20,563 nucleotides of DNA, from NCBI GenBank assembly GCA_036274675.1, contig DASUFE010000075.1:1-20563 (forward strand). Reading direction: 5' to 3'. The stretch is from DASUFE01 sp036274675 (GTDB lineage Bacteria; Pseudomonadota; Gammaproteobacteria; HTCC5015). Position 1 is the stretch's first letter. Each line of letters opens with the position of its first letter. Under the pieces are notes generated by a model, which was given only the letters and a program-made list of their open reading frames with translations, was not told the DNA's origin and ran no database searches. This document shows, in pieces, positions 7,317-15,809 of the stretch. The translations under genes were made by a program, and so were the position numbers.

Positions 7317-7360
7317 TGGTGATCCTCCGCTGCGTTTGCGCCCTGTTGCCGGGCCAGAGC

Positions 7361-7389
7361 ATTGTATTCGAATTACGCATGATTGCGAA
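7361..7389 (-). promoter_or_regulatory. Sigma-70-like promoter of the ferritin-like gene
   Basis: On the minus strand: -35 TTCGCA (7384-7389, 4 of 6), a 17-bp spacer and -10 TACAAT (7361-7366, 5 of 6). A start near 7354 gives a leader of about 38 nt, fitting the GGAGG site next to the ATG at 7316. The rest of the gap, 7390-7613, is an AT-rich leader for the plus-strand operon. No confident promoter, JUMPstart or riboswitch was seen there. Confidence 0.5.
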
Positions 7390-7613
7390 CTGAGTTGCGC
7401 CGGCGTTGTGATGTCTACACGCCGCGTGTTTGCTGCGGCGCATGAAGATTGAATCCGGGTTGAGCGCAAGCCCGGTTCGGATGACCGACGCGACGTACTA
7501 TCTGCGACCTGCTTCCATTAATTTTCCAAATCTTTTTTTAAAGAACCATACATAGGGAGATTGGTCTGTTTTATGAGCGATTAAGAATCATAAGGACAGT
7601 CAAAAAAACAAGC

Positions 7614-8633
7614 ATGCTCAAGCATATAGGTAGAGATATTAACGAGATTCTGATTTTCAGGGCCTTGCAATTGGGAGACCTGCTGTGCGCCATTCCGGCA
7701 ATCAGGGCGTTAAAGAACGCGCATCGCCAATCGCGCATCGTTCTGATCGGTTTGCCATGGGCGGCGGATTTCGCGGACCGGTTTTCACGCTATTTCTCCG
7801 GCTTCATCAGCTTCCCCGGTTTTCCCGGTCTGATCGAGCAGCCTTACAGCGCATCCGATTTCACGAATTTCATTTCCAGTCTCCGTCAAAGGAAGGCGGA
7901 TCTTTTTATACAGATGCATGGTAACGGGGCTATCAGCAACGATATCAGTGTGATGTCGCGGGCTTCCCGGCTCGCCGGTTACTATATCAAGGGCGGCCAT
8001 CGGCCCGATCGCGAATTGTACATGCCTTACCCGGAAGAGGTTTCCGAAGTGAGGAGGCATCTTAAGCTCATGGAGTTCCTCGGTGTTCCCGGCGCGGGAG
8101 AATATCTGGAATTCCCCGTCAGCGACGCTGAGCAGGAGCGGTACCGGCAGCTCAGCCACGATTACGGCCTGGTTTCAGGAAGCTATGTGTGTATTCATCC
8201 CGGAGCTCGCGACCTGCGGCGCCGCTGGGACGCCGTAAAATTCGCGGCCGTCGCCGATATGATCGCCGCCCGCGGCTACCGGATCGTGTTGACGGGCGCT
8301 GAATCGGAACGAGAGGCCGTGCGCAAGGTGTCCGAGGGGATGCGTTGTCCTGCAGTCGACCTCTCCGGAAAAACCGGCCTGGGCGAACTCGCGCTGCTGA
8401 TCCGGAACGCGCGCCTGCTGTACGCAAACGATACCGGCGTCTCGCACATAGCGGCCGCGATGGGTACGCCAAGCATCATCGTCTTCCTCATCTCGGACCC
8501 CGCGCGCTGGGCTCCCGCCGACGGGGAACTGCACCGCGTCATCCTTCCCGGCGAATCGGAAAATGTCGAACATGCGCTTTGCATGGTCGATGAAATGTTG
8601 AGTCAGGGAATGCGGAAGACGGGCAGTGAGTAG
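7614..8633 (+). CDS. Glycosyltransferase family 9 (heptosyltransferase-like), first copy
   Basis: A cytoplasmic GT-B transferase of the ADP-heptose:LPS heptosyltransferase family (WaaC/WaaF/WaaQ-like), 339 residues. The N-terminal domain carries ALQLGDLLCAIPAIRALK (Gly21-Asp22 in the GD motif that includes the proposed catalytic base). The C-terminal nucleotide-sugar domain carries HPGARDLRRRW (from His195) and NDTGVSHIAAAMGTPSI (from Asn272). It is the first gene of a nine-gene operon. It resembles the last gene (15810) more than the middle GT9, sharing IQMHG and HPGA-D-RRRW blocks, so these two are likely paralogues. An AAGGA lies 17 nt upstream of the ATG, farther than usual. Acceptor and linkage are unknown. 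Confidence 0.88.
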   Translation: MLKHIGRDINEILIFRALQLGDLLCAIPAIRALKNAHRQSRIVLIGLPWAADFADRFSRYFSGFISFPGFPGLIEQPYSASDFTNFISSLRQRKADLFIQMHGNGAISNDISVMSRASRLAGYYIKGGHRPDRELYMPYPEEVSEVRRHLKLMEFLGVPGAGEYLEFPVSDAEQERYRQLSHDYGLVSGSYVCIHPGARDLRRRWDAVKFAAVADMIAARGYRIVLTGAESEREAVRKVSEGMRCPAVDLSGKTGLGELALLIRNARLLYANDTGVSHIAAAMGTPSIIVFLISDPARWAPADGELHRVILPGESENVEHALCMVDEMLSQGMRKTGSE

Positions 8634-9606
8634 GCGGCGCTTAAGAATATTGACATGGCACGTGCATGGCAATTACCTCTACTACCTCAGCCAGTGCCCG
8701 TGTGATTTTTTCCTGCCCGTAAAGCCGGGTATGCCTCCGCCACCCGGTTATTGCGGCCGGACGGCTTCCTTCCGCTGGGGCGACAACCTGCACGAGGTTC
8801 CGGCCGGCAGGGTCGGCGAACTGGATTTCGACTGCATACTGTTCCAGTCCAAAGAGAATTACCTGCGCGACCAGCACGAGATATTGACCCCCCGGCAGCA
8901 AGCGTTGCCGCGGATTTATCTCGAGCACGACCCGCCGCGTGAAAGTCCGGTCGACACGCGCCACGTCGTCGACGACCCGGAAATGCTGCTGGTACATGTG
9001 ACGCATTTCAACAACCTCATGTGGAACAACAACCGCACGCCGACGCGCGTGATCGAGCACGGCGTGCTGATACCGGACGACGCGCGTTATGAGGGGAGCC
9101 TGGAGCGCGGCGTGGTCGCGATCAATAATCTCCGGATGCGGGGTCGCAGGCTCGGGCTCGACGTATTCGAGAAAGTAAGCGCGGCGGTGCCGCTGGACCT
9201 GGTGGGCATGGGTTCGGAGGAGTTGGGCGGCCTCGGCGAGGTGGCCCCCATGGAATTCCCGCGTTTCATCGCGCGTTACCGGTTCTTTTTCAATCCCATA
9301 CGCTACACCAGCATGGGGCTCGCGGTCTGTGAGGCGATGGCCGTCGGCATGCCCATCGTCGCGCTGGCCACCACCGAAGTGCCGACGATCGTGCAAAGCG
9401 GCGTTTCGGGTTATGTGCACACGGACATCGGTTTTCTGATCGACAAGATGAAACTTCTGCTCAAAGACCCCGACACTTCCGGAATGCTGGGCGCTCAGGC
9501 GGCGGCCGAGGCCGGATCCCGGTTCAACATCGGGCGCTTCGCCGCGGACTGGACCGAAACCTTCTATTCAGTCGCGGGCGAGACAGCCCGCCGTAAAACG
9601 GCATGA
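8626..9606 (+). CDS. Glycosyltransferase, GT4-like (GT-B fold)
   Basis: A 326-residue protein with a GT-B C-terminal half: VGMGSEELGGLGEV, a loop reading FFFNPIRYTSMGLAVCEAMA, then VGMPIVALATTEVPTIV and SGVSGYV, as in family 4 transferases. In the E-x7-E motif the second Glu is present (CEAMA) but the first position is not acidic (Thr in RYTSMGL), a departure from classical GT4. The N-terminal half (residues 1-150) has few recognisable motifs. The GTG start at 8626 overlaps the end of the preceding gene by 8 bases, suggesting translational coupling. It probably adds a sugar to the glycan built by this operon; donor and acceptor are unknown. Confidence 0.75.
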   Translation: MSRRRLRILTWHVHGNYLYYLSQCPCDFFLPVKPGMPPPPGYCGRTASFRWGDNLHEVPAGRVGELDFDCILFQSKENYLRDQHEILTPRQQALPRIYLEHDPPRESPVDTRHVVDDPEMLLVHVTHFNNLMWNNNRTPTRVIEHGVLIPDDARYEGSLERGVVAINNLRMRGRRLGLDVFEKVSAAVPLDLVGMGSEELGGLGEVAPMEFPRFIARYRFFFNPIRYTSMGLAVCEAMAVGMPIVALATTEVPTIVQSGVSGYVHTDIGFLIDKMKLLLKDPDTSGMLGAQAAAEAGSRFNIGRFAADWTETFYSVAGETARRKTA

Positions 9607-9619
9607 GGACTCTGATTGC

Positions 9620-10915
9620 ATGCAAGGAAGAATAGCTTTTATAAGTGAACATGCTTCGCCGTTGTCCGAGCCTGGAGGCGTCGATTGCGGCGGCCAGAAC
9701 GTCTACATCGACCATCTGGCCTGCCACCTGGGGAGGCTGGGTTATTATGTCGACATCTTCACGCGCTGGGACGATCCGGCGAAAAAGCGCATCGTCAAAT
9801 ACCGGCCGCGAGTGCGCATCATCCATGTCCGCGCCGGCGAGCGCAAACACATCCCGAAGGAAAACCTGCTCCAGCACATGGACGAGTTCTGCGAGGACAT
9901 GGTCGGCTTCATAAAGAATAGCCATTTCGGCTACCAGGTCGTGCACGCGCACTTCTGGATGTCGGGTTACGTCGCGGCCTGCATCCGCAGAATGCTGGGC
10001 ATACCCTTCGTGATCACCTTCCACGCATTGGGGAAGATCCGGCGCCTGTACCAGGGCGCCGCCGACGGCTTCCCTGACGCGCGCTTCGCGGTCGAGGAAA
10101 TGATCGTGCGCACCGCGGACCGCATCGTCGCCGAATGCCCGCAGGACAAGGAAGACCTGATGATTCACTACTACGCGCAGGAGGAGAAAATCCGGATGAT
10201 CCCCTGCGGCTTCGACAGCGCCGAATTCTATCCGATGGACAAGGGAAAGTGCGCCGAGAAGCTGGGCTTCACTCCCGAGGAGCGCGTCATCCTGCAGCTC
10301 GGCCGCATGGTGCCGCGCAAAGGCGTGGACAACGTGATCCGCGCCACCGCGCGCTTCCTGCGCAAGCGCGATATGCCGGTGCGACTGGTCATCGTCGGCG
10401 GCGAATCCGAGACGGCCTGCCCGATCGCAACTCCTGAAATCGCGCGCTTGCGCGCGATCGCGGAGGAGGAAGGAATACACGACCGCGTGGTCTTCGCCGG
10501 CCGCAAGCGGCGCGAGGAGCTGCGCCACTACTACAACGCGGCGGACCTGTTCGTGAGCACTCCCTGGTACGAGCCTTTCGGCATCACCCCGCTGGAGGCG
10601 ATGGCCTGCGGCATTCCCGTGATCGGAGCCAACGTGGGCGGGATCAAGTACAGCGTGGAGCACGACAAGACGGGATTCCTGGTTCCCGTCAACGACCCCG
10701 AAATACTGGCCGAGCGCATGTGGGAAATCCTGTGCAACCCGCCGTTGCAGCGCTCGTTCAAGGCGCGCGCCATCCAGCGCGCCAACCAGCTGTTCACCTG
10801 GGAGTCCGTGGCGCGGGAAATGAGCGCGCTCTACCAGGAAATGACGGCCGACAAGGTGGTGGCGCTGCCGTTGCGGCAGTTCGAAAGGGACGGCCAGTAT
10901 CAGCACATGAATTGA
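9620..10915 (+). CDS. Glycosyltransferase family 4, sucrose-phosphate-synthase/MshA-like
   Basis: A 431-residue GT4 retaining glycosyltransferase. The N-terminal loop EPGGVDCGGQNVYIDHLACH is typical of the sucrose-synthase/MshA subgroup. VVHAHFWMSGYVA and the donor-site ILQLGRMVPRKGVDNVIRA follow. The E-x7-E motif is complete (YEPFGITPLEAMACGIPVIG, near residues 318-326) and is followed by GGIKYSVEHDKTGFLV. It lies 13 bp after the previous gene with a GAGGA site upstream of the ATG. In an operon for heptose donor synthesis it probably adds a hexose, or another sugar, to the core. The donor is not deducible from motifs. The resemblance to sucrose or mycothiol enzymes should not be read as the same activity. 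Confidence 0.88.
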   Translation: MQGRIAFISEHASPLSEPGGVDCGGQNVYIDHLACHLGRLGYYVDIFTRWDDPAKKRIVKYRPRVRIIHVRAGERKHIPKENLLQHMDEFCEDMVGFIKNSHFGYQVVHAHFWMSGYVAACIRRMLGIPFVITFHALGKIRRLYQGAADGFPDARFAVEEMIVRTADRIVAECPQDKEDLMIHYYAQEEKIRMIPCGFDSAEFYPMDKGKCAEKLGFTPEERVILQLGRMVPRKGVDNVIRATARFLRKRDMPVRLVIVGGESETACPIATPEIARLRAIAEEEGIHDRVVFAGRKRREELRHYYNAADLFVSTPWYEPFGITPLEAMACGIPVIGANVGGIKYSVEHDKTGFLVPVNDPEILAERMWEILCNPPLQRSFKARAIQRANQLFTWESVAREMSALYQEMTADKVVALPLRQFERDGQYQHMN

Positions 10916-10934
10916 CGGAATCAAAAGGAGGAAC

Positions 10935-11660
10935 ATGGTCAGTCTGAAGAACAAAGTCGCTCTGGTTACCGGCGCCGGCCGCGGGCTTGGCGCCGCGATC
11001 TGCAGGTCGCTCGCCAAAGAGGAGGTCAGCGTGGCGCTGACGGATGTAAACCAGGGCTTGCTGGAAGGCACCGCCCGGGAAATGCGCGCCGAGGGCTGCG
11101 CCTGCAAGAGTTACGTGATGGACGTCGCGGACGAACGCAACGTGCAAGAGGTGATCGACACCGTCGTCAAGGACCTCGGTCATCTCGATATCGTCATCAA
11201 CAATGCCGGAATCGATTACACGAAACCTTTCGACGAGATGAGCCTGGACGAATGGCAGAAGGTGCTGTCGGTCAACCTGACAGGGCCCTTCGTCGTCTCC
11301 AAGTCGGCCTTCCCGCGCATGAAAGGGAACGGCGGCGGGCACATCGTGAACATCGTATCGACCGCCTCGAAAAGAACCTGGCCGAACGCCTCGGCCTACC
11401 ACGCCAGCAAATGGGGCCTGCTGGGCTTAAGCCATGCGCTGCATGTCGAGGCGAGAAAGGAGAATGTCAAGGTGACGGCGGTCATCGCGGGCGGCATGCG
11501 CACGCCCTTTATCATGGATCGTTTCCCCGATACCGACCCGAAATACCTTCAGAGTCCCGACAATGTGGCCGATACCATCAAGTACGTGCTGTCGCAGCCG
11601 GCTGAGACCGTGATCCCGGAGATCATGGTCATACCGATGAACGAGACTTCCTGGCCCTGA
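10935..11660 (+). CDS. Classical short-chain dehydrogenase/reductase
   Basis: A 241-residue NAD(P)-dependent oxidoreductase with a complete classical SDR tetrad: Asn114, Ser142, Tyr155, Lys159 (YHASK). The cofactor loop is TGAGRGLG (12-19), followed by Asp37 at the end of strand 2, which favours NAD over NADP, and NNAG at 89-92. It is much shorter than HldD/GmhD, the extended-SDR epimerase of ADP-heptose, and has the classical architecture, so it is not that enzyme. A strong AAAGGAGG site precedes the ATG. Its position directly before gmhB and hldE, at 19-20 bp spacing, suggests it acts on a sugar or sugar phosphate of the same pathway, which is inference. The substrate is unknown. Confidence 0.9.
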   Translation: MVSLKNKVALVTGAGRGLGAAICRSLAKEEVSVALTDVNQGLLEGTAREMRAEGCACKSYVMDVADERNVQEVIDTVVKDLGHLDIVINNAGIDYTKPFDEMSLDEWQKVLSVNLTGPFVVSKSAFPRMKGNGGGHIVNIVSTASKRTWPNASAYHASKWGLLGLSHALHVEARKENVKVTAVIAGGMRTPFIMDRFPDTDPKYLQSPDNVADTIKYVLSQPAETVIPEIMVIPMNETSWP

Positions 11661-11680
11661 GTAGAAGGAGTTATCAAGGT

Positions 11681-12259
11681 ATGCAGACGTTCAAGGCGGT
11701 ATTTCTGGATAAGGACGGAACCCTCATTGAGAATGAGCCTTATAACGTCGATCTGGCGAAGATCCGCTTTTATCCCGACGTGCGGGACAGCCTCAAGCTG
11801 TTCGCGGACGCGGGCTACCTGCTGGTGATCGTGTCGAACCAGCCCGGTGTCGCGCGCGGAATCTTCAAGGAGAAGGCGCTGCACAAGGTGGAAAGCGCTC
11901 TCCGCCATAACCTGCGCGGCATGGGTGTGAGTCTCGCCGGCTTCTACTATTGCCCGCACGATCCGATGGGCACGGTGCCCGAGTACAGCGTGCGCTGCGA
12001 GTGCAGAAAACCGCAGCCGGGATTACTGGTACAGGCGGCGCAGGAACTGGACATCGAGCTCGAAAAATCCTGGATGATCGGCGATATCCTGCACGACGTC
12101 GAGGCCGGTAACCGCGCCGGCTGCCGGACCGTCCTGGTCGACCGCGGCAACGAAACCGAGTGGCAATATAACGAGTTCCGGCGCCCCACGCTAACGGTGC
12201 GGGACCTGCGCGAGGCGGCGTCCGTTATCAGTGGCCTGCAGTCGCGGGAGGTCGCCTGA
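11681..12259 (+). CDS. gmhB: D-glycero-D-manno-heptose-1,7-bisphosphate 7-phosphatase
   Basis: It removes the 7-phosphate from heptose bisphosphate, the step between the two activities of HldE. The 192 residues fit the family. HAD motif I is DKDGTL (Asp10, Asp12); motif II lies in VIVSNQPGVARG; motif III and IV residues lie in CRKPQPG and GDILHDVEAG (Asp135). The zinc loop that marks GmhB-type HADs is present as CPH (Cys91, His93) and CEC (Cys106, Cys108). The alternative, histidinol-phosphatase of the same HAD branch, is unlikely because hldE follows immediately. An AAGGAG ribosome site precedes the ATG. Confidence 0.93.
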   Translation: MQTFKAVFLDKDGTLIENEPYNVDLAKIRFYPDVRDSLKLFADAGYLLVIVSNQPGVARGIFKEKALHKVESALRHNLRGMGVSLAGFYYCPHDPMGTVPEYSVRCECRKPQPGLLVQAAQELDIELEKSWMIGDILHDVEAGNRAGCRTVLVDRGNETEWQYNEFRRPTLTVRDLREAASVISGLQSREVA

Positions 12260-12285
12260 GCATGCGCATGCCCGGGCATGAATAA
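12246..12285 (+). promoter_or_regulatory. Palindrome and 7-codon minicistron over the hldE start
   Basis: The only good Shine-Dalgarno here, GGGAGG (12246-12251), is 10 nt before an ATG at 12262 and 26 nt before the hldE ATG at 12278. The 12262 frame encodes MRMPGHE and stops at 12283-12285, overlapping the hldE start region out of frame. The same bases form two palindromes that share CATG: CATGCGCATG (12261-12270) and CATGCCCGGGCATG (12267-12280), the second ending over the hldE start codon. Coupled reinitiation or start-site masking is possible. This is inferred from layout only. Confidence 0.4.
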
Positions 12286-13768
12286 ATTTTCACCGTTGCT
12301 GGAGGATTTCAAGGGACGCAAGGTCCTGGTGCTCGGCGACGCCATTCTCGATTCCTATGTCATGGGTTCAACCGATAAACTGTGTCGTGAGGCCCCCGTG
12401 CCCGTGATCCAGGTGGAAGATCGCCATTACAGCTGCGGCGGCGCCGCCAATACCGCCCTAAACGTGAAGGCATTGGGCGGCGAGGCCTTTTTTCTTAGCG
12501 CGGTCGGCCGGGACGATGCGGGAGTGCGCCTGCGTTGCGAGTTGTCGGCGCGGGGACTGGACGACGCGAACATTCTGCCGGATCAGCGGCGTATTACCAT
12601 TTCGAAGAAAAGGATCTGCGCGTACTCGAATATCCTGCTGCGGCTCGACGATGGGACTTCCGGCCCGCTCGCGGAGCCCGCGGCGGAACTGTACGCGGAA
12701 CGGCTGCATTTGCTGTATGCGGATTGCGAAGCGGTGATCGTTTCGGATTACGGTTACGGCCTGGTCTCGGAGCCGGTAATGCGGCAGCTTGCGGAGCTGC
12801 GCGCCGAGCGCGGGGTGCCGCTGATCATCGACGCCAAGCGGCCGCTGAAATACAGCGCGCTCCGGCCGACGGCGGTCAAGCCCAATTACGACGAGATGGT
12901 GGAGCTGCTCGGGATACCCAGACTGAAGGAAGGCCGCCGCGCCCAGATCGCGGCCCATGGCGAGCGCCTGCTGGAGCTTTGCGGCGCGTGTTACGTCGTT
13001 GCCACTCTGGACACGGAGGGCTGTATCCTGTTCGAGCGCGGGGCGCCGCCCCGCGTCGTTCCCGCCGCGCACGTGCATGCCAGGTGCAGCATCGGTGCGG
13101 GCGATACCTTCGTCGGGGCGCTGACGCTCGCGCTTTGCGCGGGCGCCGCGGCGGAAACCGCGGCGCACATCGCCGCCGGCGCCGCCGCGGTGGTGATGGA
13201 GAAAGAGGGCACGGGTGTGTGCACTCTCGGCGAGCTGCAGTGCTGGTTCAACGGCAACCGCAAATTCGTGCGCGACACCGCCACGCTCGAGGCCCGCGTA
13301 CGCGAATTGAAGGCGGAACGCCGCAAGATCGTGTTTACAAACGGCTGTTTCGATATCCTGCACAAGGGTCACGTAAATTTCCTGAACCAGGCACGCGCCC
13401 TCGGGGATATCCTGATCGTCGCGCTCAATACTGATGCGGGTATCCGGAAGCTCAAGGGCGACCACAGGCCCATCAACTCACTGGAGGACCGTATCGAGGT
13501 GCTGTCGGGCTTGAGCTGCGTGGACTATCTCATCGCTTTCGAGGGCGCCGGCCCGGAAGCATTGCTGCGCGCGCTGCGCCCGCACCTGTTCGTGAAAGGC
13601 GCAACCTACACCGCGGAGTCGGTGCCGGAAGCGGAGCTGGTCCGCGAAATTGGCGCGGAGCTGAAGATCATTCCCTTCGTCGAGGATTCCACCACCGAAA
13701 GCCTGCTCGCAAAAATCCGGGAACTCCGGGACGCGGGAAGCGTCGGTTCAAGCAGGGAAGCGGTATAA
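12278..13768 (+). CDS. hldE: Bifunctional heptose 7-phosphate kinase / heptose 1-phosphate adenylyltransferase
   Basis: The N-terminal half phosphorylates D-glycero-beta-D-manno-heptose 7-phosphate at C1. After GmhB acts, the C-terminal half transfers AMP to give ADP-heptose, the donor for heptosyltransferases. The 496 residues contain a PfkB/ribokinase domain (about 1-325) with GDAILDSYV, CGGAANTALNVKALGG, DAKRP and the anion-hole/base motif GAGDTF (273-278, Asp276). A nucleotidyltransferase domain follows (about 345-480) with TNGCFDILHKGHV (HxGH at 362-365) and a DRIEVLSGLSCVDYL block. Both active sites look intact. The domain fusion argues for the ADP-heptose rather than the GDP-heptose route. 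The start at 12278 overlaps a palindrome and a minicistron. GmhA and HldD, needed to complete the pathway, must be elsewhere. Confidence 0.95.
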   Translation: MNKFSPLLEDFKGRKVLVLGDAILDSYVMGSTDKLCREAPVPVIQVEDRHYSCGGAANTALNVKALGGEAFFLSAVGRDDAGVRLRCELSARGLDDANILPDQRRITISKKRICAYSNILLRLDDGTSGPLAEPAAELYAERLHLLYADCEAVIVSDYGYGLVSEPVMRQLAELRAERGVPLIIDAKRPLKYSALRPTAVKPNYDEMVELLGIPRLKEGRRAQIAAHGERLLELCGACYVVATLDTEGCILFERGAPPRVVPAAHVHARCSIGAGDTFVGALTLALCAGAAAETAAHIAAGAAAVVMEKEGTGVCTLGELQCWFNGNRKFVRDTATLEARVRELKAERRKIVFTNGCFDILHKGHVNFLNQARALGDILIVALNTDAGIRKLKGDHRPINSLEDRIEVLSGLSCVDYLIAFEGAGPEALLRALRPHLFVKGATYTAESVPEAELVREIGAELKIIPFVEDSTTESLLAKIRELRDAGSVGSSREAV

Positions 13769-13770
13769 CT

Positions 13771-14916
13771 ATGGCGGAAGCATCGGACTGGAAAAAATAC
13801 GGCAACATACTCTGCGTCAGGCCCGATAATTTCGGGGACGTGCTGATGACCACCCCGGCGCTGCGCGCACTCAAGCAGGCGGTGCCCGGGCGCAGGATCA
13901 CGCTGTTGACCTCGCGCGCGGGCGCGGGAATCGCGCCGTTTATTCCTGAAATTGACGACTGCATTGTGTTCGATGTGCCCTGGTGCAAGCATCCGGCCTC
14001 GGTCGCGGCCGTGCCGGGTCTGGAACGGACCATCGCCGATATACGGTCGCGCGGTTTCGAGGCGGCCATCATTTTCAACGTGTTCAGTCAGAATCCGCTG
14101 CCCTCGGCGATGCTCTGCTACATGGCGGGCATTCCGGCGGTCGCGGGCTATTGCCGCGAGAATCCCTATCACCTGATCAGCTATTGGCTGGTGGACGAGG
14201 AGCCCCTGTCCTCGATCCGGCACGAAGTGGTGCGGCAGTTGGATCTTGCGAGAAGCCTCGGCGCCTCGACGCAGGACGAATCGCTGTCGTTGACCATCCC
14301 CAGCGGGACGCTGGATAAACTGCCCGCGAAGCTCGAATCGCTCGGCGTCGACCCGCAACAACCGCGACTGATCCTGCACGCGGGAGCGAGCGAGGCCAAA
14401 CGCCAGTTTCCCGCCGAAATCTACGCCGAGGCGGCGCGCATTCTCGCCGACGAACTCGATTATCGCATCCTGCTGACCGGTCTCGAGGCCGAGCGCGGCG
14501 TCGCCGAACGCATCGCCGGCTGGGTAGGCGGCAAGGCGCAGTCGCTGGCCGGCATGCTCAGCCTGGAGGAATTGATCGCGCTGATAAAATCCTCCGCGCT
14601 GCTGGTTTCCAACAACACCGGACCCGCGCACATTGCCGCCGCCGTGAAGACGCCGGTGGTCGTGCTGTATGCCCTGACCAATCCGCAGCATACCCCGTGG
14701 AAGGTGCGGCACCGCGTGTTACCCTTCGAGGTGCCGGGCGGTCTGCAAAGCAGGAATGCGCTTATTCGTTATGCCAACGAACGTTGTTTCCGGCAACCCA
14801 CCGACAAAGTCGGCCCTTCCGAAATCGTCGACGCGGTGAAAGATCTGCTCGCCGAGAGGAACCGTCCCTCGCGCTACGAGCCGGGGCTCATGAACGCGAT
14901 TCTGCGTTCGGCATAA
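13771..14916 (+). CDS. Glycosyltransferase family 9 (heptosyltransferase-like), second copy
   Basis: A 381-residue GT9 protein starting 2 bp after the hldE stop. The N-terminal motif is RPDNFGDVLMTTPALRALK (Asp23 in the GD motif); the donor domain has LHAGASEAKRQFP (from His203) and NNTGPAHIAAAVKTPVV (281-287 region) followed by TNPQHTPW. The NPQHTPW segment is typical of heptosyltransferases acting on the LPS inner core, which makes this the strongest candidate for a true heptosyltransferase in the operon. It differs from the first and third GT9 genes in its LHAGA rather than HPGA-D-RRRW block. Which heptose it adds cannot be decided by reading. Confidence 0.9.
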   Translation: MAEASDWKKYGNILCVRPDNFGDVLMTTPALRALKQAVPGRRITLLTSRAGAGIAPFIPEIDDCIVFDVPWCKHPASVAAVPGLERTIADIRSRGFEAAIIFNVFSQNPLPSAMLCYMAGIPAVAGYCRENPYHLISYWLVDEEPLSSIRHEVVRQLDLARSLGASTQDESLSLTIPSGTLDKLPAKLESLGVDPQQPRLILHAGASEAKRQFPAEIYAEAARILADELDYRILLTGLEAERGVAERIAGWVGGKAQSLAGMLSLEELIALIKSSALLVSNNTGPAHIAAAVKTPVVVLYALTNPQHTPWKVRHRVLPFEVPGGLQSRNALIRYANERCFRQPTDKVGPSEIVDAVKDLLAERNRPSRYEPGLMNAILRSA

Positions 14917-14942
14917 TCCGGGTAAAAGCTTGCGCTCCGCCC

Positions 14943-15794
14943 GTGAAGAAGCTGACGGTTTTAATTCCCACTTTGAACCGGCAGAAGGCGCTGACAGTCA
15001 CCCTGACCAGCCTGTGTTTCCAGAACTGGAAGAATTTCGATATCGTCATTGCGGACCAGTCGGAGCACGGCGTCTGTTCTGATGACGGAGTCGCGGCCGG
15101 TTCTGATAACGGCGGCGCTGACGGCCGTGCCGACGAATGCCTGGGCGCCGTCACGCGGCTGTTGCGCAAGAACGGCCACCTGGTGCGCGTGTTGCGCAAT
15201 CATCCGCCGCGCGGTATGGCGCAGCAGCGGCAGTTCCTGCTCGAAAACTCGCAGACACCCTACAGCCTGTTTCTGGACGACGACCTCGTCCTGGAACCTT
15301 ATGTGATACGCAACATGCTGCGCACTCTCGAAGTCGAGGGCTGCGGTTTCACCGGCTGCGCCGTCATCGGCCTGAGTCACCTGCGTGATGTGCGCCCTCA
15401 CCAGCAGTGCATTGAATTCTGGGAGGGCCGCGTCGAGCCCGAGCATGTCGCGCCGGGGAGCCGTGAGTGGGAGCGCCATTATCTTCACAACGCCGCCAAT
15501 CTTTATCACGTGCAGGAGAGGCTGCGCGCCTCCCCCGACTCGCCCCTGCGTTACAAGGTTGCCTGGGTCGGCGGTTGCGTGATGTACGACACCGAAAAGC
15601 TGCTGGACGCCGGGGGCTTCGGGTTCTGGAAGGAGCTGCCGTCCGAGCACTGCGGCGAGGATGTGCTGGCGCAGCTGCGGGTCGCGCGCAAGTACGGCGG
15701 CTGCGGCTTGCTGCCGAGCGGTGTCTATCACCAGGAGTTGCGGACGATGGTGCCGCAGCGCAAGGTCAACGCGCCGGAATACCTGGGTTTCTGA
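14943..15794 (+). CDS. Glycosyltransferase family 2 (GT-A fold)
   Basis: A 283-residue inverting-type GT2 protein. It begins KKLTVLIPTLNRQKALTVTL, the standard GT2 nucleotide-binding strand. The DxD-type metal motif is FLDDDLVLEP (Asp112-Asp114), and an ED acceptor-site pair is in HCGEDVLAQLRV (Glu239-Asp240). Between the first strands and the second helix is an acidic Gly/Asp/Ala-rich stretch (about residues 41-62) that looks like a flexible insertion. The GTG at 14943 was chosen because no other in-frame start lies between it and the previous gene, and starting there brings IPTLNR to the N-terminus as in the family. No clear ribosome site is seen. The open frame further upstream overlaps the preceding GT9 gene and is spurious. 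Confidence 0.85.
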   Translation: MKKLTVLIPTLNRQKALTVTLTSLCFQNWKNFDIVIADQSEHGVCSDDGVAAGSDNGGADGRADECLGAVTRLLRKNGHLVRVLRNHPPRGMAQQRQFLLENSQTPYSLFLDDDLVLEPYVIRNMLRTLEVEGCGFTGCAVIGLSHLRDVRPHQQCIEFWEGRVEPEHVAPGSREWERHYLHNAANLYHVQERLRASPDSPLRYKVAWVGGCVMYDTEKLLDAGGFGFWKELPSEHCGEDVLAQLRVARKYGGCGLLPSGVYHQELRTMVPQRKVNAPEYLGF

Positions 15795-15809
15795 ACGGGG
15801 GAACGCGCT

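Noticed and set aside
7470..7613. Possible JUMPstart/ops element or riboswitch ahead of the glycan operon
   Set aside because: No GGCGGTAG-type ops core and no recognisable riboswitch architecture; only AT-rich leader sequence is seen.
9524..11107. A 527-codon minus-strand open frame over the GT4 gene
   Set aside because: Shadow of the GT4 and SDR coding strands; composition is His/Asp/Ala/Arg-biased with no family motif.
10935..11660. SDR as HldD (ADP-heptose epimerase)
   Set aside because: It has the short classical SDR form with YHASK and 241 residues; HldD is an extended SDR of about 310 residues.
12535..13434. A 299-codon plus-strand frame inside hldE
   Set aside because: Arg/Gly/Ala-rich frame shadow of hldE, which has intact domains in its own frame.
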